Below, one piece after another: positions 10,956 through 21,649 of a stretch of DNA of 64,000 nucleotides. Numbering within the stretch: position 1 is the first letter of the stretch; each line of letters starts with the position of its first letter. Source of the DNA: Sanghuangporus weigelae (taxonomy: Eukaryota; Basidiomycota; Agaricomycetes; Hymenochaetales; Hymenochaetaceae); assembly GCA_033182465.1 (NCBI GenBank), contig CP137318.1:2604001-2668000 (forward strand). The letters run 5' to 3'. A program made the translations under genes and the position numbers. The notes below the pieces were generated by a model. It had not been told where the DNA came from. It searched no databases and was given only the letters and a program-made list of their open reading frames with translations.

Positions 10956-12506
10956 ATGCCGGCTGCAAAGATGTGAGTGCTTTGACGAGTAGTCATATAG
11001 CTTGCAAATTAATTACCGTCCTGTTTATACAGTTATTACGACTCAGATGCCGACTTGGCATACCTGAAAGATAAAACTATTGTTTTCTTGGGGTGATTTA
11101 GAACACTACTGCAGTGCTTCGTCGACACTTACTGACCAGATTGTAGCTTTGGAAACCAAGGAGCTGCACAAGCTCAGAACCTGCGGGATTCGGGGTTACC
11201 TAACGATAAGATTCTTATTGCGAATCGCGCAGACAGTTACGCCAAAGATGCGATATCAAAGAATTTCAATGTCACGGACGATTTTGGGAAAGCAGCAGAA
11301 GTTGCGGACAGTATGGTCATGTCCGATGTTTTGAAATTCGCCGACTGAACTCTCCTGATAGTCATATTCCTCTTGATACCCGATCAGGTCCAGCCCCGCC
11401 TCTTCAATGAGAAAATTGCCCCGAGCCTTAAACAAGGATGCACAATAGTCATCGCTAGTGGCTATAATGTATTCTTCAAATTCCTTAACATCCCGTCAAC
11501 CAGCAATGTCGTCATGGTAGCTCCAAGGTGCGCGTATTTGTCATTTATGCAGTGAACTCCCGAAACTGACATTGCCAATGCAGAATGATTGGTGAGTCGA
11601 TTCTGAATCCCTATACCGAAAAGAAGGAAGCTTCAATTTTTTTGGACAGGCTCTTCCGTGAGGTCGTTATACCAGAAGGGTCAAGGCTTCCCCTGTTTCG
11701 TTTCCGTTGAGCAAGACGGAGCTGGCAAAGCTCTGGAAATTGCTCTTGCAATCTCGCGAGTAATCGGCGCCACTAAGGCAGGAGCCATTGAATCTTCTGC
11801 AAGAGAAGAAACGGCAATGTGAGTGTTACTATCCATAAAGGATTTTAGTTGACTCCTACGAAAGGGATCTATTTGCGGAGCAGGCTCTCTGGCCGAACAT
11901 AATCATGCTTTTCCAGTAAGGATGTTCACCATCTCTCAACATACTTACTCTGAAATCTTTGAAAGACAAGCCTTCAGCGTTCTTAAGGAGGCAGGATGTT
12001 CCGATGAGGCTCTTTGTTATGAGATGCAAGTACAAGTGTAAGGCTGTCCGTATACCAAACATTGAACAGAATCTCAGGTGGATGTCCAAAGAACCCGCGG
12101 AGATATTCGAACGCGCCGCTGAAGACGGCTTTATCCGCCAGGTACTTCAATAACTATATCATTACCTACCGACGAAGGCTCAATCCTATACAGCTGAAAC
12201 ATCACTCAACAGTGTCGCAGTATGGACAACTAAATGGTGCATTATCGCTTGATGGTAGTGCGATCCGCAAACACTTTGAGAATATTCTGCATAACCAGGT
12301 AAGTCTTCATTTGAAAGCAAATGTCTGGTACTTACTGTGCTCTATGGCCGCAGGTTCTCAACGGCAAATTTGCTCGCGAATTCAGCAAAATCGAGGACGC
12401 GCTCGAGAAGGAAGGACCTGAGAATCCATTGAATGAGTTGTACCGCAGGGCCGAAGAAACCGAACTCGGACAGGCGGAAATGAGAGTACGCGCCCATCTG
12501 GGCTGA
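10956..12506 (+). CDS. ketol-acid reductoisomerase-like protein, non-Ilv5 type
   Basis: After splicing, the N-terminus reads MPAAKIYYDSDADLAYLKDK, then TIVFLGFGNQGAAQAQNLRD, the opening and nucleotide loop of bacterial/archaeal-type ketol-acid reductoisomerase (KARI). Next come FLLIPDQVQPRLFNEKIAPS and NVVMVAPRMIG. The C-terminal knotted-domain part has ESSAREETAMDLFAEQALW, then STVSQYGQLNGALSLDG and LNGKFAREFSKIE, ending RVRAHLG. The first metal pair (Asp and Glu of DLFAEQ) is kept. The catalytic Lys of the usual APKxPG loop is Arg here, and the second Glu of the usual FExxHE pair is not seen, so true KARI activity is doubtful. There is no mitochondrial leader. At least seven introns were inferred; one near 12034-12076 looks unusually short, at about 40 bases. 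It could be a specialised reductase. Confidence 0.82.
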
Positions 12507-12735
12507 TTTGCAGAATTAACTATCTATCTGTGTGAGAGACCCGTAGTCAGTCAGTAGCAAATGTTGTTGTTACAAGTACATAGATCAACTCAGTATGTCG
12601 CTTTCGGAAACCGGTTCCCACAGTCCCGTAAGGATTTGACCATGATAAACAGTCGCAAACTTCTGCTTCATTCCCTCATTTGTTGCGGTCCCTTGCTCGT
12701 TGGTCCATATTGCTTACCAGAAATAGTGTAACGTA

Positions 12736-15082
12736 ATGGCAATCGATGCCAGCCCAGGTCATAATTCGTGAGTTCTTTCATTTGTTGCTGCTTCCTGCGT
12801 CTGACGATTCGTAGGGTCGCTGACCCTTCTACTGAAACTCATAAAACTCGTCCTTCCCACAGGTCCCGCTCGAGGTCTCGTCACAGGCGCAAGGATGACA
12901 GACGTCATAGGAGCAGAAGCCACGGTCGCTCGGAAAGATCTCATCGTGACAGAAGGAGCAGGTCTCGAGATCGATCTCACAGAGACAGGGATCGAGGACG
13001 AGATCGTGACAATCGAGACCGCGATGTCGACAAGGATAGAGAAAGGGAGCGCGAGTTACGCCACAGAGACAGGGATAGGAATGGTCGTAGGGACCGTGAC
13101 AGAGATACTAACCGAGACGATATGGACCGCAGGGAACGTCGTCGTAGACACGTCGACGATGACGCTGACCAGAAACCCTTGAAGAGGATACGTGAAGACA
13201 CCATAGACACCCCTAGGACTCCGATGAGTGTGGATTCACCTCAGAAAGATGACGGGCGTCGTCCTCGTTCGAGAGACTCTGATCGTAGGTCTATTCGTTC
13301 TGGAAGAGGTGCTCGGGACCTTCGAGATGACTATGATAGGAGGGGCTCCCCGCGGCGAGACGGAAGCGCCAGATGTGGCCCTGATGATCGTCCGATTCCT
13401 CCTAAAGAGGAGTCGCCATTGGTCGAGGACGAACGTCCCATGGTCCTTCGTGGTCGTTCTGGATCCCAGCCCATAGTGTTTGTCGATTTAGTCTCTAGTA
13501 GCGATCACCTATTTACTTTTATTCTATATTAGGAGACCGTCGCCTTCTTATGACGATGGGCCTCAAGACCCTTATTTGGATGAACCCAAAGAGGACGATT
13601 CTGAAGCTCGGTCTGTCTTCGTTTCTCAACTCGCTGCTCGTATGACAGCTCGCGATCTGGGATACTTTTTTGAAGATAAACTCGGAGAGAACACTGTTCT
13701 TGACTCGCGTATTGTCACCGATCGCTTATCGAGACGGTCGAAGGGGTAAGTACTTTTCTTTCTTGATCTCGGTAATGAGGCATAACGTATTCGGTTTAGT
13801 ATTGCATACGTCGAGTTCCGGTCCATTGAGCTCGTTGAGCAAGCCATTGCCTTGTCTGGCACAATAGTTATGGGTCTTCCTATCATGATTCAGCATACTG
13901 AAGCGGAAAGAAACAAAACTCATGCAGGTGATGGGTACGTATATTTGTGTCTCTTTCTGATTCTGTTACTGAGATTACCTACAGGAGCATCAATCTTCCT
14001 CCTGGAGCTAGTGGACGCGGAGCGACGTGAGCCTCCAATCTGACTGCCTTGCGATACTCATTAACCGCGTCTTGTTCGAATAGCCTTTATGTCGGCTCGC
14101 TGCATTTCAATCTGACAGAATCGGATATCAAACAGGTCTTTGAGCCCTTTGGAGAATTGGACTTCGTAGATCTTCACAGAGACCCAGCCACAGGTCGTAG
14201 CAAGGGTTATGCTTTTGTTCAGTATGTGCAAAAGAGTTTTCTGTCCGATCAAAATCTCATCAAAACGACATTAGCTATAAACGTGCTGAGGATGCAAAAA
14301 TGGCATTGGAACAGATGGAAGGCTTCGAGCTTGCTGGTCGCACGGTATGTCGTCTCGGCTTCTAAGCTATAAGACTCTGACATCTGGATGCTTAGCTACG
14401 TGTGAATACCGTCCACGAGAAAGGACAGTCGAAGATCATTACCCAGGATTCACTAGATGAAGGAGGCGGTAAGTCAAAGTGGGACATTTTATTCGGGTAT
14501 TCACGAAGGCTCATTCATATATGCAGGTGGTAATCTGAACGCAGCGTCTCGACAAGCACTGATGCAGAAACTTGCTAGAATTGATTCAGCTCCTACCATT
14601 CAGCAGCAAGTGTATGTGTTCTTTTTCAGCCAGTGTTTATCGCCAGGGCTGATGCAAACTTCCTTCAGCGTGAAACCGGCCATATCACAACCTATGATGT
14701 CGAAGTCTGTTCTTTTGAAGAATATGTTCAATCCGGAAGAGTAATTTGTTCAATATATTCTTATGCATTACGTTCACATTACTCTTTGCAGAGAAACTGA
14801 GCCAAACTGGGACAAGGAACTTGCTGAAGATGTTAAAGGAGAATGCCAGGCTAAATACGGTGGAGTACAACACATCAAAGTTGAGAAAGATTCTGAGGTG
14901 AGTACCGTGTCGTAGCAGGATGCAAGTTACTTATCGGAAATTTACAGGGCGAAATCTACGTTCAGTTTGACGGTGTCGACTCGGCTAAAAAGGCTATCGA
15001 AAGTCTCAATGGTCGCTGGTTCGGTGGACGGAAAATCAGTGCTACGTTCATCTCAGACGCAATCATGCAGGCTCATCGGTGA
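12736..15082 (+). CDS. RBM39/CC1-like SR splicing factor
   Basis: A nuclear splicing factor of the RBM39 (CAPER-alpha, fission yeast Rsd1) family. Exon 1, MAIDASPGHNS, joins VADPSTETHKTRPSHRSRSR. A long Arg/Ser/Asp domain follows (about 12860-13480, many RD, RS and RE pairs). RRM1 starts SVFVSQLAARMTARDLGYFF and contains IAYVEF. RRM2 starts SLYVGSLHFNLTESDIKQVF and contains RSKGYAFVQY. A linker, LNAASRQALMQKLARID, leads to the C-terminal U2AF-homology domain, with VYVQFD-like EIYVQFDGVDSAKKAIESLN and WFGGRKISATFISDAIMQAH. Domain order matches the family. About nine short introns are present, including one that splits RRM2. Confidence 0.9.
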
Positions 15083-15664
15083 CGGCGTATAGAATTCGAT
15101 TCTCATCCTCGCAAATCACTTTTACAAGTTTCCTCTAGGACTGCCAAGTATCGTTGAAAAGTTAGGTGGTTTTCTGAGCATATGCGTATCATCTCTTTTT
15201 CTCCCGTCTGCAGTTATCGGACACTTCGAAGGGATGATGTCGAGTTCAGATTGGTCGTCTCTTCGTGATGATTCTCTCGCTGGCGTGCAAGTATAGGCAT
15301 GTATCCTGCGTGGAGGCGGCTTATTAATTCCTTCTGTCTTCAGATTTTGCTCCAAATATTATATAGAAAAAAAGAGGTAGCCTTTTGTCCCGTATTATTT
15401 TGATGACCGTGCAATCGATCTTGACAGGTTCGAACCACTTACTGCTCGCTAGGCTATAGCATTCGATATGATGTTGCCGTACCGTGAGTTTGTCCAATAA
15501 TGGATTCCGATTGCTGCAAACGCATCGTCTGGCAAGACTTTCTAGACAGGGTTCTACAGCAATTGTAGCATGATGGCAGTGCAATAGAAATATCCGATTG
15601 AGTAAGATATATGATAGTGAATCTTCCTATATCAAGTGTGTTTCTAGGTAAGGGATAAAATGTA
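15083..15664. other. convergent 3' gap, no gene seen
   Basis: Two convergent genes end here. Open frames in this stretch have no family features. A palindromic ggttcgaacc at about 15427 looks like a tRNA B box but has no matching A box or cloverleaf. Confidence 0.5.
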
Positions 15665-17085
15665 TCAGAGCTTAGGTTTCGTCGCTTGCGGTCCCTCAGG
15701 TCCCGCAATGCCCGAGCGTATCACACCCTCTTGCGTCGTAATCGCTACCAATGTCCCATCAACAGCGTACATCTGACGAGAGAATTGATATCTAGGCGAG
15801 GTGTAACTTTCAACAAACTGACGCACCTGTCCTTGAACTACTCCTCGACCAGAACCCGTCCGTGGTGATTTGATCTAAGAGACGTCAGACAATGCAGATG
15901 ATGACAAGAATGACCCTTGCTCACGACATATAGAATCCAATCCGAGCAATCAAAATCATCACTGTAGAAGTAGATAGTCAGGGATAGATAGACGAAATAC
16001 CTCCTTATGAATATACCTGTAGAAAAATATTGAATGATCAAGGGACGACTGTGAAACGAAACTTAAGTATGGAGTCAATGCTTCACCAAGACTGGCATAA
16101 CATACCGACATGCTAAGAGCGTTTGGTCCTTCCCCGAATCTTCTAAGCCCTAGTGTCCTAGCTCCAACGCCAATACTAGCAACTAGATTGAACAATTCAG
16201 ATGACCGAAACAGAAAATCGATAACCCACAATGAAAGATCCGACATGTATCCAAGAATGCATTTCTGGTACGCAGGTTCGTACTTCGGAATACCTCGCGC
16301 CCTCATGTAATGCATAAACATGATTGTCCCATCTCCCGCCTCTCGTTCTATCTGTACCGTGCACTGTATAGGGCTCTTTTGTCGCTCCTATCGTTATACA
16401 TTCAGAATGATAAACCTTCCTGATACTGATTGGCGAACCGAGCTTTACTAACATGAATGATATGGTCAAGGATCTCCCTCGCTCTATCGCTCGTCGTGTC
16501 CAAACTACGCATTCGTCGATAGAAATCATAATCAATCTCGACTTCATTCGGCTTGGGTATACTTGATGGCACGTCCCACTGATGGAAGGGATGCTCCGGC
16601 TCTGGCTTGTGGAACGAGCACATCAGAATGAAGACGGTGTTGCCCTTTTGAACGGCTTTGACGAATCGAGTAGAGTACGATCGGCCGTCTCGGAGTCTGT
16701 CGACATAATAGAGGATAGGAAGAGCAGGCGATGCGCTCAGAAGAAAATAGCACTGCGGAACATCTCATGAGACATTGGAGCAGAGCAGAAACATAAATTC
16801 TCACATGTAGCGACTGGGATATTGAATTTTGCGTGAGCAGACCTCACGGTATCATAAAAGAAGTGAAGAACGCACATGTAACCCATACATAGGGTCGACA
16901 CAGTTGGTAGCAGACACTAACGCCTGCGAGATGACCTGACCACCGAAAACACCTCTCGCTCTAACCGGGAGCCATAGTGACTTGGAACGAAAGAGGTTCG
17001 TGTCGAGCTGTTCGACATCAAGAGAAGTTGAAATGTATTCATGCTCGACTTGGTCGGAGGTATTTGCGTCCGCCATGGCTTGCAT
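15665..17085 (-). CDS. peroxisomal-type acyl-CoA thioesterase (TesB/ACOT8 family)
   Basis: Hydrolyses acyl-CoA to free acid and CoA, usually in peroxisomes. The N-terminal hot-dog domain reads LDVEQLDTNLFRSKSLWLPV, then RGVFGGQVISQALVSATNCV. Next come RDGRSYSTRFVKAVQKG and FHKPEPEHPFHQWDVPSS. The C-terminal hot-dog domain has ASLGEALTPYLS, SSLDHSIFF with the catalytic Asp, SPRTGSGRGVVQGQV, and TTQEGVIR with the catalytic Gln. The tail ends TKPKL. PKL resembles a weak variant of the SKL peroxisome signal. Two in-frame ATGs open the gene (17085 and 17076). At least four introns are present. Confidence 0.88.
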
Positions 17086-17780
17086 GTCCCTGAGAAGGTA
17101 GAGAGACGAGGGTGATTTTATTTTCAGGCCATTTACTCACGCGGCGCCTCAAGTGATTGCAATGACTGGTGATAGGCAACGGTCATGCAACTCGCGATCG
17201 TTCCCACGATACCGCTTATAGGAAATCCTGTCGGAGCTTCAAAAAAACTCGACAAGAATTTCAGAAGAGAATGTGTAGGCTTACACAACATCATGTAGAC
17301 CATATCAAGGCATGAAATATATGTATTTGACTACTTGGAACACTTGTCCAGAAGTAGAATTTCTTTAAATGCAAAAATCGGCAAAATTTAGCATTAAAAA
17401 GGTATAAAGTGTACAAAAATGAGTCTTTACAATGAAAATTTTAACATTTTGTTCCCGGGCAATTGAAGGAATACATATGAAAAAGAAGTGTATGCAGAAA
17501 AAATGACACTATAATCTGTGTCAATTGTCAAAACATCAAAGAGAAAGAAGTCGATCGGTACCCAGAAATAGCAAAACTTGATCACATGATGCATTAGAAG
17601 CTGATTGACTGGACCTACTGAAAGCTTGCTCAAGTGATCAAATGAGTTTTGATAAAGTAGATGAAGCATAGACATACCTGAACTCTCTAAATGAACATAT
17701 GTTTTGTATATGGGCAACTTGATTTATACTATATTGCATTTTCGAGCAATATTGAAGAAGTTTACAAAGTGAAAGGATCC
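17086..17780. other. AT-rich block, no gene
   Basis: From about 17260 to 17780 the sequence is visibly richer in A and T than its neighbours, and frames are broken on both strands. Two open frames on the minus strand (17427-17717 and 17638-17880) are Phe/Leu/Ser-rich, as expected of chance frames in AT-rich DNA. It may be part of an old insertion linked to the retroelement-like region that follows. Confidence 0.4.
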
Positions 17781-18951
17781 GCTCAAAAACTCGCATCAGG
17801 ATCGACACGATCAACAGATCTACACGATCAGCTTTCCAAACGCGACCGGTAACCAAGCCAGCTATCAAAGGCCCAAGCAATCGAGCGGCCTAGGCAACAG
17901 TAACCCGTTACCACCCGAGCGCTAGAAGCACCGAAGCGGATACGTAATCCCGCTAACAGCTAACACCGCCGACCGCCTATTACCGCGGACTACCACTCTA
18001 ACGCCGCCGACCAAGCAACCAGAGCGACCTCGATCAAAAGAAGCGATCAAACTTCTTAGAAGTCCAGAAGCACAACTACTAAAGCCTAAACGCTAAAAGG
18101 CTAAAGGCTAATAAGGTTTATGGAGACCTCACTGGCATTTCAGCACTGTCAAGTCTGTGCACGAGTTTACATGGTCCTTTATGAAGTATACTACTTAGTA
18201 TGCACGGCAACGGTTGGTACGCGTGACTGTCACATCGAAACCGAGCGACACCTTCAGGATACAATGCATTCCAATCCACCAAGCCCAATAGTACCCAAGA
18301 AACGAGAGGAACTCACGATCACAACTCGGACCCCTCGAACTGCGAACCCGATAACTTGGAGAATGATTGGATGGTATAGACCGGAGTTGCACACACCATG
18401 TCCAGCATCTACGATACAGGCAAACCTTTATTTACCGAGAGATGCGAACCTGGAAACCAAGCAATTACAACTCCTTATACAACGAAGGATATGGCGCTAC
18501 ATTCGAGATATACGATACGAAGGCAAAGCATGGCTAGTCACCAGAACCCAGCAGAACCCACCAGCAGAGCTTATGCAGTTCATGATATGCCTTGGACCAT
18601 ACTCTACACCGACCCGACACCTTAACACTGACGTGCGAGTTATGCTTACCCTCGCTGGACCTCGAGATGAATTCCGAAGAATCACATACCGAGCAGCCTA
18701 CATCGCTCCAAGAGCAAAGATGCCACTCAATGACGGCAATGACATCGTTATGGAGTACTGACAGTGGAGCATTCCATATCGGAGCACCACCTCTATTGTC
18801 TCAGTCAGCAACTCCAAAGAATTCTGTCATAGTGGAGACGACCTTACAAAGATTGGAGCAAAGTGGAGCGAAGCGCAGCAGGATGACAAAGGAACAGATG
18901 TAATGGTGGAGGAAAGTGGAGTAAAGTGGAGACAGGATGAGTAAGAAATAG
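17781..18951 (+). mobile_element. fragmentary LTR-retroelement-like region upstream of the tandem repeats
   Basis: Base use changes sharply at about 17780 to an A/C-rich, Pro/Arg/Lys-coding style. An open frame of about 213 codons lies at 18120-18761; it is not recognised and carries no clear reverse transcriptase, integrase or protease signature. It is followed at 18762-18945 by repeated gtggag words and then by two LTR-like repeats. The position suggests internal sequence of an LTR retroelement, fragmentary and broken; the family cannot be settled. It could instead be unrelated spacer DNA. Confidence 0.35.
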
Positions 18952-19281
18952 GACGGAAAATGGAATATCTGGGAGCATAAATAGTTGTAGGATTAGGCCC
19001 TCATTTCCCCATCTTTCGATCCTCTTAACACACTGGTGTAAAGCTTGCCCTACAGCGAGCTATTACTGTGTGCTTTGTACTATCACGCCTCTTGGAAATC
19101 CCAATCTGCTTTACTATTACCTCGTATCTGAAAGCATCCATAACTCGGACCGCGACTAGGAAGGCTAGTAAGGGACCGCGTGGTACAGCCAGACGTGGGT
19201 AGATAAGATCACCTCTGCACAACACACCGCTGCTTAGGCAAAAGGATCAAACCGGTGTAACCCCGGGCCTACTCCCTAACA
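18952..19281 (+). repeat. 330-bp direct repeat, copy 1 (LTR-like)
   Basis: Starts gacggaaaatggaatatct and ends with cctactccctaaca. It contains a TATA-like gcataaatag near its start and a pyrimidine-rich stretch after it, like the U3/R part of an LTR. Copy 2 follows with no gap and is about 98% identical by eye, so the duplication is young. Confidence 0.7.
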
Positions 19282-19611
19282 GACGGAAAATGGAATATCT
19301 GGGAGCATAAATAGTTGTAGGATTAGGCCCTCATTTCCCCATCTTTCGATCCTCTTAACACACTGGTGTAAAGCTTGCCCTACAGCGAGCTATTACTGTG
19401 TGCTTTGTACTATCACGCCTCTTGGAAATCCCAATCTGCTTTACTATTACCTCGTATCTGAAAGCATCCATAACTCGGACAGTGACTAAGAAGGCTAGTA
19501 AGGGACCGCGTGGTACAGCCAGACGTGGGTAGATAAGATCACCTCTGCACAACACACCGCTGCTTAGGCCAAAGGATTGAACCGGTGTAACCCCGGGCCT
19601 ACTCCCTAACA
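19282..19611 (+). repeat. 330-bp direct repeat, copy 2 (LTR-like)
   Basis: Head-to-tail copy of 18952-19281. The pair may be two LTRs left side by side after loss of internal sequence, or a local tandem duplication within one LTR. Neither copy contains a supported gene. Confidence 0.7.
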
Positions 19612-20200
19612 CAAAGGAATTGATACCTGTGAGTTCTGTACTGAGATACCATAAGAATTGGAATAAAAAGCCTTCAGAAGCATAGAATCACACAGTATAA
19701 TTACCCCTGAGAGAAAGGAAGCCAAATCTGACAGTTTAAGAGCAAGAGTAATCATGCAAAGTCTGTAACCAACAGTTTAACCAGTCTGCATATGAGTTAT
19801 CCAAAAACTAATTAGCTGAGCTTAGGTCCCAAGAGTTCTGACAGCAGGAATATCAGGATCAGACACCAATCAAATGCTATGACAAGAATTCTGAGTGATT
19901 GACGTGGTGCTTCAATTTCTGACACGATGTATACGAAGGAGAGACCCTTTGTAAACTACAGATTACATGTCTTGCTAGTTATGGTAAGTTTTCAAACTCC
20001 GCCCTAAATTTATGGGATCGCGCGTTACATGACCATTGCCGATCACCACAATGACCACCGAGACGCGGGAATTCATGCAAAACACGTGAGACCAATTCTG
20101 GAAACAAGCATGTGATTTCTTTATTCCTTTTTCCATCGCGTCGTACCGTACATTCGACTTATAGACTCAGCCTATTATACGAACTATATTACAACGCCGT
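19612..20200. other. A-rich spacer after the LTR-like repeats
   Basis: No gene seen. The first 350 bases are rich in A with many short stops and may be further element remains. The rest is the 3' flank of the hydrolase gene. Confidence 0.4.
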
Positions 20201-21496
20201 CTAGTTCGGTATCGCATCGCCATAGAAAGACCGTTTCAAAGCATCTACTGCATCAGCGATGAGATTTCTTCCAGACTGCAGCACTCTGAATGGGTTCTGT
20301 AAGTCTTTGAGCGAAAGAGCCACAGCTTTGACAACTCACCCTATAGGCGCATTTTGTCAGTTTCCTGTGTTTCAACGATTTTTATTAAATGTAAAGCAAA
20401 CGACTCACCGTCCATAGCCATAATCGGATGCGGAGAGCCTTTGTAGACCTTGACTTCTGCGTTATGGCCCGCGTTCTTGATCTTCTCCGCATACGCTATC
20501 CCTTCATCTCGAAGAATGTCAAGCTCTGCAACGGCCACCCATGCATCAGGAACCCGCTTGAACGATTCTTCAGGAGCAAATATAGGTGAGTTATCCCACT
20601 TCTTCCAATCCTCCGGGTTCGGTGTATAGTTGTCTCTGAACCAGAGCATCTTCGCAGGTGTCAAGGATGGGGTATTCTTGTTCTCTTGCCACGAAGCGTG
20701 GGCTCCCGATTCTGATGCAGTGTTATCGGTTACGGGGACTACGAGCAACTGGAAGGTCAGAGGTGTCGGTGAGTCGTTCAGAGCAGCCTTGTGGGTGATA
20801 ATAGCGGCAAGATTAGCACCACTGGGGGTGTGGTTAGAGGACGAAATTCCGACGTGAGCTTTGGCCTACCTTGAGGATCCTCCAACGGCGAATTTAGAGG
20901 TATTGACCTTGAGTTCGGATGGCCCGCGCTCCAGAACCCATCGGAACGCCTCTTCGGCATCTTCGACGGCTGCAGGGTACGGATTCTCCGGCCCAAGTCG
21001 GTAGTCGACGGCGACCACAACACACCGCGCTTCTAATCACCAAGGGACACTGATAAGGAGTAGACTTCATTGCAAAAGCGAGTCTAGACGCACTTAGACA
21101 CATCGTGGTGCAGAAATGGTTCTCAGTGTCTATGTTCCCGAGAGTCCATCCGCCTGAAATTAACGAATGAATCCCCTCCCTACACGGATCACCAAAAAGA
21201 TCGATCTTACCTCCGTGGAAGAACAGAAACACGGGCCAACCACTTTCAGGCGCATTACTCGGATCCTCCGGCCAAAACACACGAACGAAGAATTTGGACA
21301 GACGGATATCCTTCACGAGTCCCACTTTCAATGGTTCAGACGCACCGGCAATGGGAGGACTTTTGCGGATCGCCGGGTCCCACGGGATCTCATGTATACC
21401 TGGCCGGTCGGCGAGGTTGGCGTTGTAATATGCCGCGTACTCCGGGTCGAGTTTGGGTATGATTTCTGGGTGTAAGGGGCTGATGAGGGTGGACAT
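20201..21496 (-). CDS. alpha/beta hydrolase (hormone-sensitive-lipase-like esterase)
   Basis: An alpha/beta-hydrolase-3 family esterase or lipase with no signal peptide. The protein begins MSTLISPLHPEIIPKLDPEY. The oxyanion-hole motif is FFHGG in WPVFLFFHGG. Then come CVVVAVDYRLGPENPYPAAV and AEEAFRWVLERGPSELKVN. The nucleophile elbow is GGSSRGNLA, where the family usually has GDSAGGNLA, so the Ser is kept but its surroundings differ. The acid is in ELDILRDEGIAYAEKIKNAG and the His in SPHPIMAMDG. The last exon reads LQSGRNLIADAVDALKRSF and ends GDAIPN. Introns lie near 20335-20400, 20830-20870 and 21030-21200. It shares a 153-base divergent promoter with the D-serine dehydratase-like gene. 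The substrate is unknown. Confidence 0.85.
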
Positions 21497-21649
21497 GGCT
21501 GTCGTGCTGGTAAGAAAGAGGAAGTCTGTATTGTAATAATGACCGACGAGATGGAAGCTCTATCAACATCACTCCGGACCGTCGGCCCGCCTCGACACAG
21601 ATAAGAGATTTTAAACTTTGTATGCTACTACAGCATTGATACATACGCA

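Noticed and set aside
12977-13210. Minus-strand Ser/Leu-rich frame
   Set aside because: Shadow of the Arg/Asp/Ser domain of the RBM39-like gene.
15420-15440. tRNA B-box-like ggttcgaacc
   Set aside because: It is a simple palindrome with no A box and no acceptor stem.
18762-18945. Repeated gtggag words, at first like a repeat array
   Set aside because: Spacing is irregular and there are no conserved spacers; it fits low-complexity DNA next to an LTR-like repeat.
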